A DNA stretch of 51,801 nt, from NCBI GenBank assembly GCA_026396875.1, contig JAPLVY010000009.1, forward strand, positions 1-51,801, given 5' to 3'. This stretch comes from Candidatus Falkowiibacteriota bacterium (GTDB lineage Bacteria; Patescibacteriota; Patescibacteriia; Patescibacteriales; UBA12465). The first letter of the stretch is position 1, and every line of letters starts with the position of its first letter. This document shows positions 39,833 through 48,497 of this stretch, in pieces. The position numbers and the translations under genes are program-made. The notes under the pieces were generated by a model that searched no databases, was not told the DNA's origin, and was given only the letters and a program-made list of their open reading frames with translations.

Positions 39833-41335
39833 TTAGCCTAAAGTACAACGATCCAATTTAAATTCACGCTTCGGGTCGGTGTTACTTGTCGGCTTGTACG
39901 GTGCGACCACAAAATCCGGCGGTACGCCTGCCCCAAATGGGTCATTCATAATCTCCTCAGTAACTTCAACCGTTTCCTCAATATGATCAATTATTTTTAA
40001 ACCAATTTCTTCGGCAACCTCTACCGTTTCGTTAATAACGTAATACTTCTTCAAAACCACATCTTCATTCAGGGTCAATTTCTTTTTTTGATCGATTAAC
40101 AACTTCTGCAAAAAACTGATAATACCTAAAGTCCTCATAGTGGCCAGCTCGGCCGTCCATTCGCCATGACTGGCAGTTAACATTTTGAGTGACACCCGCA
40201 TAATTAAAAAACTCTCGGCTATATTGCGATTGCTTAAATTAACCTGAATCGTCTGTCCTGATGACAAACCGCTCTCATAAGTCCTAAACGCCCCCTCGCG
40301 AATTGTGAAAGCGTATGCCCCCAATTGAGCCTCACCGTACATCTTCGCCTCCTCGGCACTTTTGATATTCTTATCAACCTTGCTGAATTCGAACCTGCCA
40401 TACTGAGCAATACTCATCTCGTCTTCAACCTGCACCATGATTGGTATCAGATACTTGCCTGAAATTTCAATCACCGCCCCGCTGGCCGGTGCATTTACAA
40501 ACCTGATGTATTTCTCATTGAAATTCCACAAGCAATCAAAACCGACATCATTATCTAAAAAATCCACACCCACATTCATCGCCACACCATTCACCTTGAC
40601 TGTTGGCTTATCAGAAAACTTATAATCAGTCGCAAAACTCTTCTTGCTCCCGTTCCCTGCCTGCGTGCTGGTGCGTGGATTGTCCGATGTAATTTCGCCA
40701 CCCTCGATAATTACCACGTTCCTCAACTGACTCAAGTCGCTATCAACCACCAAACTGTCCCTGATATAGTTGCTGTCATTTTCATCAGTCAAATTAAAAG
40801 GTGCGGGCTTATCATTTTTAGCAAACAAATGAATGTCTTTGTCATAATCGATATACCAGCTGTAATTCAGTAACTCACATAACTCGGTTAAACACTTACT
40901 GATGCTTGTCTGATCAAAAACAATAACATTAATTGTAATCGGACAATTTGTATTTACATGGGTCACGCCCGAGCCTGCTAAATAATTGCTGATAATATAA
41001 GTCACGACTTCGTTGCCTGTTTTATTATCAAAACGCTCGGTCACCAATATGCGATCCAAATCAAGCGTGTAATCTTTAGCCTCAACCTCGTAAAAATTAA
41101 GATCGCCAGAACTGGAACTACCAACCCTGATAATTTTGCCACCGAATATCTTCAACGTGTCATCAAAAACCTCAATCACGTCGCTAATGGCCGGCTTAAA
41201 ATTCTGACCCTCATAAACTCTAATTGTGAAATTGCATAAATTCGGCTGTTCATTGATATTGTCCTCAATGCCAAAACTCTCCCAATCAATCAGGTTCGTT
41301 CTCTCCGTATTATTGATTTTGACAATAACATTCAT
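39833..41335 (-). CDS. Tail hub/baseplate protein (Gp27/Tal-like)
   Basis: 500 residues downstream of the tape measure. N-terminal beta domains (NFTIRVYEGQNFKPAISDVIEVF, VEAKDYTLDLDRI), the segment TGNEVVTYIISNYLAG and then LNYSWYIDYDKDIHLFAKND are typical of the siphovirus tail-hub fold. The C-terminal 100 residues contain a repeated ETVEVAEEIG/ETVEVTEEI motif. Probably forms the distal tail opening. Confidence 0.75.
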   Translation of the reverse strand: MNVIVKINNTERTNLIDWESFGIEDNINEQPNLCNFTIRVYEGQNFKPAISDVIEVFDDTLKIFGGKIIRVGSSSSGDLNFYEVEAKDYTLDLDRILVTERFDNKTGNEVVTYIISNYLAGSGVTHVNTNCPITINVIVFDQTSISKCLTELCELLNYSWYIDYDKDIHLFAKNDKPAPFNLTDENDSNYIRDSLVVDSDLSQLRNVVIIEGGEITSDNPRTSTQAGNGSKKSFATDYKFSDKPTVKVNGVAMNVGVDFLDNDVGFDCLWNFNEKYIRFVNAPASGAVIEISGKYLIPIMVQVEDEMSIAQYGRFEFSKVDKNIKSAEEAKMYGEAQLGAYAFTIREGAFRTYESGLSSGQTIQVNLSNRNIAESFLIMRVSLKMLTASHGEWTAELATMRTLGIISFLQKLLIDQKKKLTLNEDVVLKKYYVINETVEVAEEIGLKIIDHIEETVEVTEEIMNDPFGAGVPPDFVVAPYKPTSNTDPKREFKLDRCTLG

Positions 41336-41336
41336 A

Positions 41337-42971
41337 CTAACTAAGCAAATTACTTGCCTTTAATTTTTTAATCATCATGTCACCGATTTTCTCGGCACTC
41401 TGCCTATCCAAAAATGTATTGCCTGACATGTTAATTACGATACTACCGCCACCGCCTAAGCGATTATTTGGCACAATATTGCCACCGCCACTCGGTACAA
41501 ACAATTCGGGTCCCTGTTCGCCCACCAAATACGCCTGCCCGCCAAAAACACTGCCTCCACCCGCTCTTGCCCCGCCAAACCCAAGCATGCCACTAATGGC
41601 ATTTTTGGCATTAGATACAATATTCAAACTGTTCAGCTTGTTAATCAAATTATCGATATATCCAATAACTGTTGAAATTACTCCGGTCACACTTTCCCAA
41701 CCTGCCTTGAAAAAATTAATCCAACTGACCGCTTTCTCAATGACAATGCTTAAGCCCTGAATCAGGACAATTAAACTCACCTCAATAATCTTGGTCACGG
41801 CAATTAACGCCCCAAGCAGAATCACGCCAATCACCTTGGCCAAGATTTCCAAAAATGGTTGAAGTGGCAACAAGGCTTGCCATAACTTCTGTAACTCCGG
41901 TGACAAGTTCTGTCTGAATACCAGAGCAATGTTATTCCATGATGTCTGAAATATCTCAAGCAACCCCTTATAATCATTTACAATCTTCATGCCCTCCCTA
42001 AATAAATCGGACAACTTCTTGTAAACATCGATCACCTCGATCACAACCGCCCTCATGGCCTGAAAGGCCAGCAATACTGTTGAACCAATTGTTTGTGCTA
42101 TTTCTTTGAGTTTCGGATTTACCTCATTGTCACTGGTATACGCCCAATTCCGAAATGTTTTGATTGCCTCGTAAACATATGAAACCAAAGGCTTCATAGC
42201 ATCATCGAGTAAATCACCCAAGATGAGTTTTAAACTGACAATGCCGTCCTGAACCGACATTGATAACTTATACCAACTGCCCATGGCCTCGTGATATGAG
42301 CCTTGCATGCGGGTAGCCTCCCCTACAACTGCGTTATACATGGCCTGGGTTTTTTGAGCATAAGTCATCTGACTGGTCTTTATACCCAAGGCTTTGGAAA
42401 AATCGCCATAGACTTTAATCAGATTAACCTCAATGCCATACTCACTCAGCAACTCCGGTCGCAATTTAATGATCGACTCCATCATCGCTTTGATTGCATC
42501 GTTTGAATTCTTATTCGAAGCGGCGGCCACATCACGACCACGAGTCACCAATTCCAAGGCTTGCTTTTCGTTCATGTGGGTCATGATAGCCGTCTTAGTC
42601 AAGTCAATGGCCGTTAACATGTCCTTGTTTTCCTCTCTGATACTTTTGACCAAACCGTCAATCTGCTGGCGTGTCCAATCATTATTCTTGCCCAAATTAT
42701 AGATAACTGCCTTTGACTGATCTAACTGACCTGACAAGCCAATGCTTTCCTTGACCAAATCCGTAAAGCCACTAGCAACTTTGGTGACAATACTGGCAAA
42801 AGCGTTATAGGCTAAATTACCCAATGCCACCGCCTTGGTCATCACGCCAAAAGAGTCTGACGATTGTTTAACATTGTCATTCATGTTATTCATCGCCAAG
42901 CCAACCTTCTTGATTTCGCCTGATGCTTCATCAACTGCCTTTAAGATAATTTGTAGCTCTCTATTTTCCAT
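41337..42971 (-). CDS. Tail tape measure protein
   Basis: 544 residues, helical throughout, with hydrophobic segments (about 385-415, 425-440) and the typical C-terminal Gly-rich block (GFGGARAGGGSVFGGQAYLVGEQGPELFV). Its length sets the tail length: 544 residues at 1.5 angstrom per residue gives roughly 80 nm, short for a siphovirus. Its start overlaps the end of the frameshifted chaperone by 11 bp. Confidence 0.9.
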   Translation of the reverse strand: MENRELQIILKAVDEASGEIKKVGLAMNNMNDNVKQSSDSFGVMTKAVALGNLAYNAFASIVTKVASGFTDLVKESIGLSGQLDQSKAVIYNLGKNNDWTRQQIDGLVKSIREENKDMLTAIDLTKTAIMTHMNEKQALELVTRGRDVAAASNKNSNDAIKAMMESIIKLRPELLSEYGIEVNLIKVYGDFSKALGIKTSQMTYAQKTQAMYNAVVGEATRMQGSYHEAMGSWYKLSMSVQDGIVSLKLILGDLLDDAMKPLVSYVYEAIKTFRNWAYTSDNEVNPKLKEIAQTIGSTVLLAFQAMRAVVIEVIDVYKKLSDLFREGMKIVNDYKGLLEIFQTSWNNIALVFRQNLSPELQKLWQALLPLQPFLEILAKVIGVILLGALIAVTKIIEVSLIVLIQGLSIVIEKAVSWINFFKAGWESVTGVISTVIGYIDNLINKLNSLNIVSNAKNAISGMLGFGGARAGGGSVFGGQAYLVGEQGPELFVPSGGGNIVPNNRLGGGGSIVINMSGNTFLDRQSAEKIGDMMIKKLKASNLLS

Positions 42972-43442
42972 TTTGTGCTTCTCTTATTTCCATAATGAAT
43001 GCGAACACACCTCTGATGAATTCGACTTTTTGACCTAAAAACTCCTCTTCAGTCCAGCCCATCTCCTTGCATAAAAACAACTTTATTGTCTGTTGATTCC
43101 ATTCGCTATATCGGACTGCCCGCTTGATTTCATAAACTAATTCGGAGTTACCGCTAAAAAACTCTTTAGGAATGAAAGGTTGTCTTGAATAAACTTCAAA
43201 TCTGTAAAACCGAGGAGATTAACCGAATTGAAATCTACCGGCAACTTTGCCCCATCCTCACCCTCTGCATCCCACTCAATTATCAATCGAGTAATCATAT
43301 AAATCATTTTCTTGAACTCTGACTGTTCACCCTCCAAAGCCTCAAGGTCACCAGCCAGCAAGCCATCCTTGATTTTTACTGCTATGCCACTCTCGGGCAA
43401 AACCAAATCCTTAATAACTCTTGTGTCTCTTAATACCGGCAT
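42961..43442 (-). CDS. Tail assembly chaperone, -1 frameshift product (GT-type, 160 residues)
   Basis: The shorter ORF (43137-43442) carries T TTT TTA at 43161-43155, the canonical -1 slippery heptamer in the right frame (AGT TTT TTA, codons 94-96). A -1 shift continues as SGNSELVYEIKRAVRYSEWN for 64 codons to TAG at 42961, overlapping the tape measure start. The extension is coding-like (MGWTEEEFLGQKVEFIRGVF). This matches the G/GT arrangement found just upstream of tape measure genes in long-tailed phages. Confidence 0.8.
43137..43442 (-). CDS. Tail assembly chaperone, unshifted form (G-type)
   Basis: 101 residues ending in FLAVTPN at TAG 43137. Acidic (about 30-65), helical, and located between the tail tube and tape measure genes, as for lambda gpG. 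The C-terminal five codons after the slippery site are replaced in the frameshift product. Confidence 0.85.
   Translation of the reverse strand: MPVLRDTRVIKDLVLPESGIAVKIKDGLLAGDLEALEGEQSEFKKMIYMITRLIIEWDAEGEDGAKLPVDFNSVNLLGFTDLKFIQDNLSFLKSFLAVTPN
43155..43161 (-). promoter_or_regulatory. Programmed -1 ribosomal frameshift site
   Basis: The minus-strand heptamer T TTT TTA, in frame with the chaperone ORF. A clear downstream pseudoknot is not obvious by eye. Confidence 0.75.
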
Positions 43443-43446
43443 ATGT

Positions 43447-44424
43447 TTAGTAATTAGTCTCTAAATTAGTTAATACCGCCTCAATGCTCTTCGATTCGGT
43501 AGATGAATAAAGCCCCTTAAACCCAACCGTCACTTTAACAATGTCATTATTGTCACCGCCCTCGACTGGATCCTTGAACTTGATCTTGGCCAAATCAATC
43601 TTTAATCGCGGATTGCTCGATGTGCCAATGGTCTTGGTACTGTTAACAATATCTATTCGTAAAGCCTTCTGCGTGCCATTTAAGGCATAATCCTTGAGCG
43701 TAGAATCCTTGAACAAAATCTCAAGCGTTCCCTCTATAGATAATTCCTTATTCAGAAAATCATTCGGCTCATTTGTTCCCAATCGCTTGTCCTCCTCTAG
43801 GTTCTTGGCAATCTGCAAGGTAATTTTGCGGGCATCAATCGCCGTTGCCGAATCAAGCCCTGACAAGCTATCGGCTAACTTAATGCTGACATCCTTGCCC
43901 ATAAAGTAATTTTCAACTTCATAACCAGCACTATTTGCTGACACAGCACTGGCCTTGCCTTTTAACTTAGCCTCGAACTTCACATAGTCATGGGCTTGGC
44001 TTTCAATCTTTAAACTTTCAATCACACAATTGCCATAGGCCTTCTGCTCCACATCGCCCCTCTTAACCTCAATCGTAAAAGTCGGGTGTTTAGCCGACTG
44101 CAAAACAGAAAATGTGTGATCGTATACCGTCACATCGCCCACCTTGGCCACGCTAGACACCTGCCCCAATGCCCCTAACATAAACAAACCGAAACTCTTA
44201 TCAAATGCCTCACCCTGAATCTGGCCATCTGAATACTTATTCTTAACAATCATCTCTTCCGAATCTTCAATGACCCCGCAAGCTCGCTCACTGGCCACCG
44301 TCTCAATTTTGTCATTGTATTCGGCCGTCAAAGGTTTCAACCAATACTTCGGCACAACTTTCGTGCCTCGAACAGTTTCCCGCCCAATACCAATATTATA
44401 TTTTCGCTTGATTGATTCGCTCAT
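43447..44424 (-). CDS. Major tail tube protein
   Basis: 325 residues, beta-rich, with KRKYNIGIGRETVRGTKVVPKYWLK at the N-terminus, a pattern common to phage tail tube proteins. Segments such as IEVKRGDVEQKAYGNCVIESLKIE and KITLQIAKNLEEDKRLGTNEP fit a tube fold with an added C-terminal domain. It sits directly upstream of the chaperone pair, the conserved position. Confidence 0.85.
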   Translation of the reverse strand: MSESIKRKYNIGIGRETVRGTKVVPKYWLKPLTAEYNDKIETVASERACGVIEDSEEMIVKNKYSDGQIQGEAFDKSFGLFMLGALGQVSSVAKVGDVTVYDHTFSVLQSAKHPTFTIEVKRGDVEQKAYGNCVIESLKIESQAHDYVKFEAKLKGKASAVSANSAGYEVENYFMGKDVSIKLADSLSGLDSATAIDARKITLQIAKNLEEDKRLGTNEPNDFLNKELSIEGTLEILFKDSTLKDYALNGTQKALRIDIVNSTKTIGTSSNPRLKIDLAKIKFKDPVEGGDNNDIVKVTVGFKGLYSSTESKSIEAVLTNLETNY

Positions 44425-44585
44425 ATATTTTCTTGATTAATTATTTGATTTAATTGCTCATCGGCATCATGTTTATTTAATGCCTTGATCGTGATGTTAA
44501 ACTCCGGATAATTAAACTCGATTAATTCCTCACGTTTCTCCGGTCTGATTGATTTGTCCTCAATCTCACTTTTTTTAATAGACAT
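44421..44585 (-). CDS. Small phage protein (54 residues)
   Basis: ATG 44585 to TGA 44421, sharing ATGA with the tail tube start. Charged and helical: N-terminus SIKKSEIEDKSIRPEKREEL, C-terminus ALNKHDADEQLNQI. It fills an otherwise empty gap between tail genes. Not recognised. Confidence 0.65.
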   Translation of the reverse strand: MSIKKSEIEDKSIRPEKREELIEFNYPEFNITIKALNKHDADEQLNQIINQENI

Positions 44586-44590
44586 AGATT

Positions 44591-45001
44591 TTAAATTAAT
44601 TGTTTAAGTTTTGTGCAAACTACTTCTAACTGCAAAACCCTCATTAACAACTCCCGATCATCCCAAGCGTAAGAACTAATCACTGATACGTCATCACACA
44701 CCCCGCCCAAGGTATCATCTTCATCAAACATATCGTCAATCCGATCACCAATTGCAATCACCACATCCTCGCCTGACTCCTGACCTCTTGCCTCCTGATT
44801 AATCTCCTGAAATATCTGGACTTTGAATTTATAGGTTTTCTTAACCGTCTTAATACTCTCCCGCTGTTTTGTGTTATCACTACCCAAAATGACGGCTGTC
44901 GGAAACTTTGTGAAATGCCCTTTATTATATTTGAATACCGCCTCAATACCCTCCATGTTGGATAACTTAACGTAAAGGGCATTTAATATTTCTGATCTCA
45001 T
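44591..45001 (-). CDS. Tail terminator-like protein
   Basis: 136 residues. Features of the minor tail U/tail terminator group: N-terminal helix, YNKGHFTKFPTAVILGSDN, and KTYKFKVQIFQEINQE with the C-terminal RVLQLEVVCTKLKQ. Position between the gp10-like and tail tube genes supports this. It starts with a 4-bp overlap with the preceding gene. Confidence 0.7.
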   Translation of the reverse strand: MRSEILNALYVKLSNMEGIEAVFKYNKGHFTKFPTAVILGSDNTKQRESIKTVKKTYKFKVQIFQEINQEARGQESGEDVVIAIGDRIDDMFDEDDTLGGVCDDVSVISSYAWDDRELLMRVLQLEVVCTKLKQLI

Positions 45002-45459
45002 ATGCGTTTGATTATATTTTCTAAAACCTGACTAAATATTTGTCTAACTTCCCCCTCCGCACTCGCTACCGTCCGTTCCACAAACGGATTTGGCTTTGTG
45101 CCTTTCTTGGCAATCGACCGCTGAACGGCGTAGGGATTAATGCCTTTCTTGATTGCCCAAATTCTCAAAGGGTCTCGCGGATTTTTGACCGACACGTAAT
45201 GCGGTGGCGTACCCTCATGCACATCAATGGCGTAATTCTTATCCGGAGCAATGGTCACATTGTTAGGCACCAACCTCATCATGATGCTTTGCCGTAATTG
45301 CCCACTAACACCAATCGGCACTTCCTCCTTTTCAATGCGGGTGATCAATTTACCTGCCCGTTCCAAGCCATCTTGAATTTCTTGATCAGCGATGCTCGGG
45401 AACTGCCTGAATACCTCCCTGATTTCATTTAAATTTTCAAGATGTATTTCAAATGGCAT
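44998..45459 (-). CDS. HK97 gp10-like head-tail/neck protein
   Basis: 153 residues: N-terminal helix, KLITRIEKEEVPIGVSGQLRQSI, YAIDVHEGTPPHYV and PNPFVERTVAS, all characteristic of the HK97 gp10-like family. It is part of the connector to tail junction set. Confidence 0.85.
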   Translation of the reverse strand: MPFEIHLENLNEIREVFRQFPSIADQEIQDGLERAGKLITRIEKEEVPIGVSGQLRQSIMMRLVPNNVTIAPDKNYAIDVHEGTPPHYVSVKNPRDPLRIWAIKKGINPYAVQRSIAKKGTKPNPFVERTVASAEGEVRQIFSQVLENIIKRI

Positions 45460-45460
45460 A

Positions 45461-45769
45461 TCAACTGTTTGGTTTATAAATTATCGCCTCGGCATGCGAC
45501 AATGCTCTGAACTCAATCCTCTTGATGTTCCTGACCACATATTCCACTCCATCACACGTCAATTTGTCCGTTTCCTTTAAATCAACCTCGTAGCCGGTGT
45601 AAAGTTTAAACATCTTGGCTGGGTTGCCCTCACTCAAGATCAGATCCTCGGCTTTAATCGGCATAATCAGACCATTGATCTGACCATAATACTGATATTC
45701 CTCTGTGGTCTTGACCTGATTACTATTCAAGCGATACAAATTTAATGACTTCTCAAAAACAAATCTCAT
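45461..45769 (-). CDS. Head-tail joining (stopper-like) protein
   Basis: 102 residues, beta-rich, with GQINGLIMPIKAEDLILSEG and KLTCDGVEYVVRNIKRIEF. These fit the SPP1 gp16/HK97 head-closure group. It overlaps the adaptor gene by 4 bp. Confidence 0.75.
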   Translation of the reverse strand: MRFVFEKSLNLYRLNSNQVKTTEEYQYYGQINGLIMPIKAEDLILSEGNPAKMFKLYTGYEVDLKETDKLTCDGVEYVVRNIKRIEFRALSHAEAIIYKPNS

Positions 45770-46296
45770 ATATTAAACTTTCGATACTTATGTAAAACTG
45801 CCACAACATCATCTGTTAAAAAATTTTCCCAAATAACTTGTGCATCGCCCAACTTCTCATCCTTAACCCCATCACTTTTACGTTTGTTCCATATCTCACC
45901 CACCATTTTGAGTATGACCATCTTTAAATCACTCGGCACCGCATTAACGTAACCTGCCTTATATGTAATTCGATAATTCAACTCATCCAAAGTGACTTCC
46001 TGCAAAACCACGTACCCTTCACCAGCATCAAGCCGGTAATCAGTCTCGGGAGTAATTACTGCCCAACCCTCTGTTTGAAACTGTTCAACTACCACATCCA
46101 AGACATTCAAGTTGTTGGCCATAAACAAATATCTTGCACCATCGAACAACTCGACAAACTCCTTCTGCTCCATGGCGTTGTCACAAATCGACTCTGCCCA
46201 ACCAATCGCTCCCTTTAACACCAATTCCAATCCCTCATCATCGTCATCGGTATCAATACCAGCATAAATTTTAAACTCATCAACTGTCGCTATCAT
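45766..46296 (-). CDS. gp6-like head-tail connector (adaptor)
   Basis: 176 residues. MIATVDEFKIYAGIDTDDDD, GAIGWAESICDNA and the central beta insert with GYVVLQEVTLDELNYRITYKAGY are characteristic of the phage gp6-like adaptor family. It attaches below the portal. Confidence 0.85.
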   Translation of the reverse strand: MIATVDEFKIYAGIDTDDDDEGLELVLKGAIGWAESICDNAMEQKEFVELFDGARYLFMANNLNVLDVVVEQFQTEGWAVITPETDYRLDAGEGYVVLQEVTLDELNYRITYKAGYVNAVPSDLKMVILKMVGEIWNKRKSDGVKDEKLGDAQVIWENFLTDDVVAVLHKYRKFNI

Positions 46297-46320
46297 AAAA
46301 ATTACTTAAAAATCTTAGTC

Positions 46321-46344
46321 CAATCCCGAACTGCTTCGGGATTG
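46321..46344. terminator. Hairpin upstream of the adaptor gene
   Basis: CAATCCCGAA/TTCGGGATTG, 10-bp stem with loop CTGC, no T-tract. It could be an RNA-stability or attenuation element rather than a full terminator. Confidence 0.4.
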
Positions 46345-46354
46345 AGTAAACCTT

Positions 46355-46579
46355 TTAACTCTTTGAACAAATCTTGTCTGCAATCAGCTTGTCCGCCAAT
46401 TCCGGGTCAAGTCCGGCGGTTTCACCCTGCACATAAGGCGTGTAACTCTTATTGAAAGTCACCCGCACAAGTTTGCTTTTTTTGCTTTTTTCTTTTACCT
46501 CCTGATTATCACCATCGCCTTGGTCTTTTTTCTCATCCTCAAGGGCATTTTTGTTTTCCTTGTCTTTGTCGTTAGCCAT
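46355..46579 (-). CDS. Small charged phage protein (74 residues)
   Basis: An N-terminal half almost entirely Lys/Asp/Glu/Asn, disordered-looking, and a C-terminal half (VRVTFNKSYTPYVQGETAGLDPELADKLI) that resembles short head-region phage proteins. It lies between the capsid and adaptor genes, flanked by strong hairpins on both sides. Confidence 0.65.
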   Translation of the reverse strand: MANDKDKENKNALEDEKKDQGDGDNQEVKEKSKKSKLVRVTFNKSYTPYVQGETAGLDPELADKLIADKICSKS

Positions 46580-46603
46580 AAAATTATTTTAATTTATATA
46601 ATT

Positions 46604-46642
46604 CCCCATCCTCTTCCTCCCCATGCGAAAAAGAGGATGGGG
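46604..46642. terminator. 12-bp hairpin directly after the capsid gene
   Basis: CCCCATCCTCTT (46604-46615) pairs with AAGAGGATGGGG (46631-46642), loop 15 nt. There is no T-tract on either strand. A stem after the capsid gene could partially end or protect the transcript, raising capsid yield. Confidence 0.5.
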
Positions 46643-46649
46643 CAATTAA

Positions 46650-47702
46650 TTATTTAACGCCTGCCAACTTCTTGCCGGCATCAGACAATGTAAAGACACC
46701 GTCAACCGCCTCTGCAACAACCAATTCCGTCTGCAATGTGGCGATTTTCTTGTCCGTATCCACAAACATCGATTCGCCGTCCTTAACCCAGTAATACCAA
46801 GGGTCAAAGAATAAAACCTCGGTCTCATTCATGCCAACACCTAGATTTGCTGGGATATCGGCCATCTCCATAACTGGACGATTAAAGATAGTCTGATCAC
46901 GAACATCAAAAATCGGATTGCCTTGCAAATCTTTCAACTTACGCAATAACTTCATGCCGTTGCTCGAGGTCATAAAGATAGCATTCTGTCGATACTGCTC
47001 TGGCAATTCATAGAACAGATTCACCAAATCATCATAGACAAAATTTGCCCCTGTCTGATTAACCGTTCCGAAACTGGCACTTCGAATGCCGGTTGGTTTA
47101 CCACTGCCATCACCAGCTACGAAAGTTGTCTCCTCCGTATCACGCAACTTGCGTGAACACAACTCACCAATGTAATTGATGATATTGAACGCCGAAGTGT
47201 TCAATAATTTGCGAGGAATCAAAACTCGAGCCGCCAAATAATAATCAGACAAATTCTTTTTATCGATCGTCGGATTACTTTCGGTGATGTTGGCATTTTC
47301 TCCCACCCAATAAGCGGTCACGCCAGTACCCTCAATCGGCAATTGAAATTCTCCTGACAATTGAAAGACGAAAGCTAGCTTCCTGATCTTTGAAATCTTG
47401 TCTTTCTTGGTCAAGATGTAATTTGCCAACTCGGTCGGAATCGTGTAGCCGAATGAAGCATTGCCCGAACTAACCGCTTTTGAATTAATATTATTAAGGC
47501 ATACGTCCTTAATGAATTGAGCTGCTTTTTCCATCTTCTCATCATCAGTCACCACCTTGAACTCTTTCAAGCCAGATTTGGTCTCGTTGATGATTTCCTC
47601 CTTAAGTTCTCCGACAATTTCTTTAACGCCGTCCGAGATTAGGCCTTTTAAGTCCTCCATAGTCACTTCCATGACTTGGGTTTGCTTTTCTTTTGGATCC
47701 AT
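46650..47702 (-). CDS. HK97-type major capsid protein
   Basis: 350 residues. An N-terminal helical delta-like region (about 1-70: MEDLKGLISDGVKEIVGELK), then the HK97 fold: GYTIPTELANYI, VFQLSGEFQLP, YWVGENANITESNPTIDKK, LIPRKLLNTSAFNI, FVAGDGSGKPTGI and MTSSNGMKLLRKLKD. The N-terminus would be removed by the protease encoded upstream. Confidence 0.95.
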   Translation of the reverse strand: MDPKEKQTQVMEVTMEDLKGLISDGVKEIVGELKEEIINETKSGLKEFKVVTDDEKMEKAAQFIKDVCLNNINSKAVSSGNASFGYTIPTELANYILTKKDKISKIRKLAFVFQLSGEFQLPIEGTGVTAYWVGENANITESNPTIDKKNLSDYYLAARVLIPRKLLNTSAFNIINYIGELCSRKLRDTEETTFVAGDGSGKPTGIRSASFGTVNQTGANFVYDDLVNLFYELPEQYRQNAIFMTSSNGMKLLRKLKDLQGNPIFDVRDQTIFNRPVMEMADIPANLGVGMNETEVLFFDPWYYWVKDGESMFVDTDKKIATLQTELVVAEAVDGVFTLSDAGKKLAGVK

Positions 47703-47709
47703 ATTTTTA

Positions 47710-48483
47710 TCACTTAGTTATGCGGAGCAAATACTCCGCCTGTTTATCAATTTGTTTAACCACCTGTCTAATACGGAGAACTTTTTGTGTGTCCGCAAGA
47801 GTATCGACCTTTTGCCCCTCTTCATCAAGGGATTTTAAATAAGCGATATATTTATTGCTCATCTTTATGTTTTGTTTCTCACCGCCCTTATAAAACAATT
47901 TCACCTCTTTGCTTTTATTATCCACTTCTACAAAATCAACCATCGGTTCTGTCTTGCTATTGCCTTTCACGCTAACCAACTCCGTATCAGGATTGGCACC
48001 AGCTAAGACTGGCGACCATTCGTACAACTTAACCTTTTTAATAATCCGATTGTCTTTCTCGTCCCACTCGTAATCAAGAATCTTGAAACCGATACTGAAC
48101 TCATCGATAATGCCGAACTTGATATCTGAATATGCCTCCTTGCCTCGTTGGGTTTCCAAATTAAACTGCCCCTGAATAAATAAACCCTTGTTGTCCTCAT
48201 AAGCCTTTAAAGTCTTGGCAATTGGTTCATCCCAATTATGCATCCATACACCCTTGGGGAGTTTATTATTCAAACTCTCGGAAAATGCCCCTCGGCGAAT
48301 GATGTCACCCACCAAGTCGATGTTGTCGAAAATTGAAACGTAAGCCTCAACCACGCCCTGACTCTGCTCGTCCTTTTGCTCAACTAATTTAATCTCGGCT
48401 TTAGCACGAACCCTGATCATGGTATTTAAATCAAAACCCTTCTCATTCAATCGCTCTTTTATTTCTTTAATTGTTTTGCTCAT
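47710..48483 (-). CDS. HK97-family prohead protease (peptidase S78)
   Basis: 257 residues from ATG 48483 (MSKTIKEI). I reject the ORF's longer start at 48525 because it overlaps the portal-MuF gene by 28 bp. Catalytic features: EAYVSIFDNIDLVGDII, WMHNWDEPI (histidine) and DEFSIGFKI (serine), with LYEWSPVLAGANPDTEL typical of the family. It cleaves the capsid delta domain during maturation. The C-terminal 60 residues may act as scaffold. Confidence 0.92.
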   Translation of the reverse strand: MSKTIKEIKERLNEKGFDLNTMIRVRAKAEIKLVEQKDEQSQGVVEAYVSIFDNIDLVGDIIRRGAFSESLNNKLPKGVWMHNWDEPIAKTLKAYEDNKGLFIQGQFNLETQRGKEAYSDIKFGIIDEFSIGFKILDYEWDEKDNRIIKKVKLYEWSPVLAGANPDTELVSVKGNSKTEPMVDFVEVDNKSKEVKLFYKGGEKQNIKMSNKYIAYLKSLDEEGQKVDTLADTQKVLRIRQVVKQIDKQAEYLLRITK

Positions 48484-48497
48484 ATTAATAAAATTAT

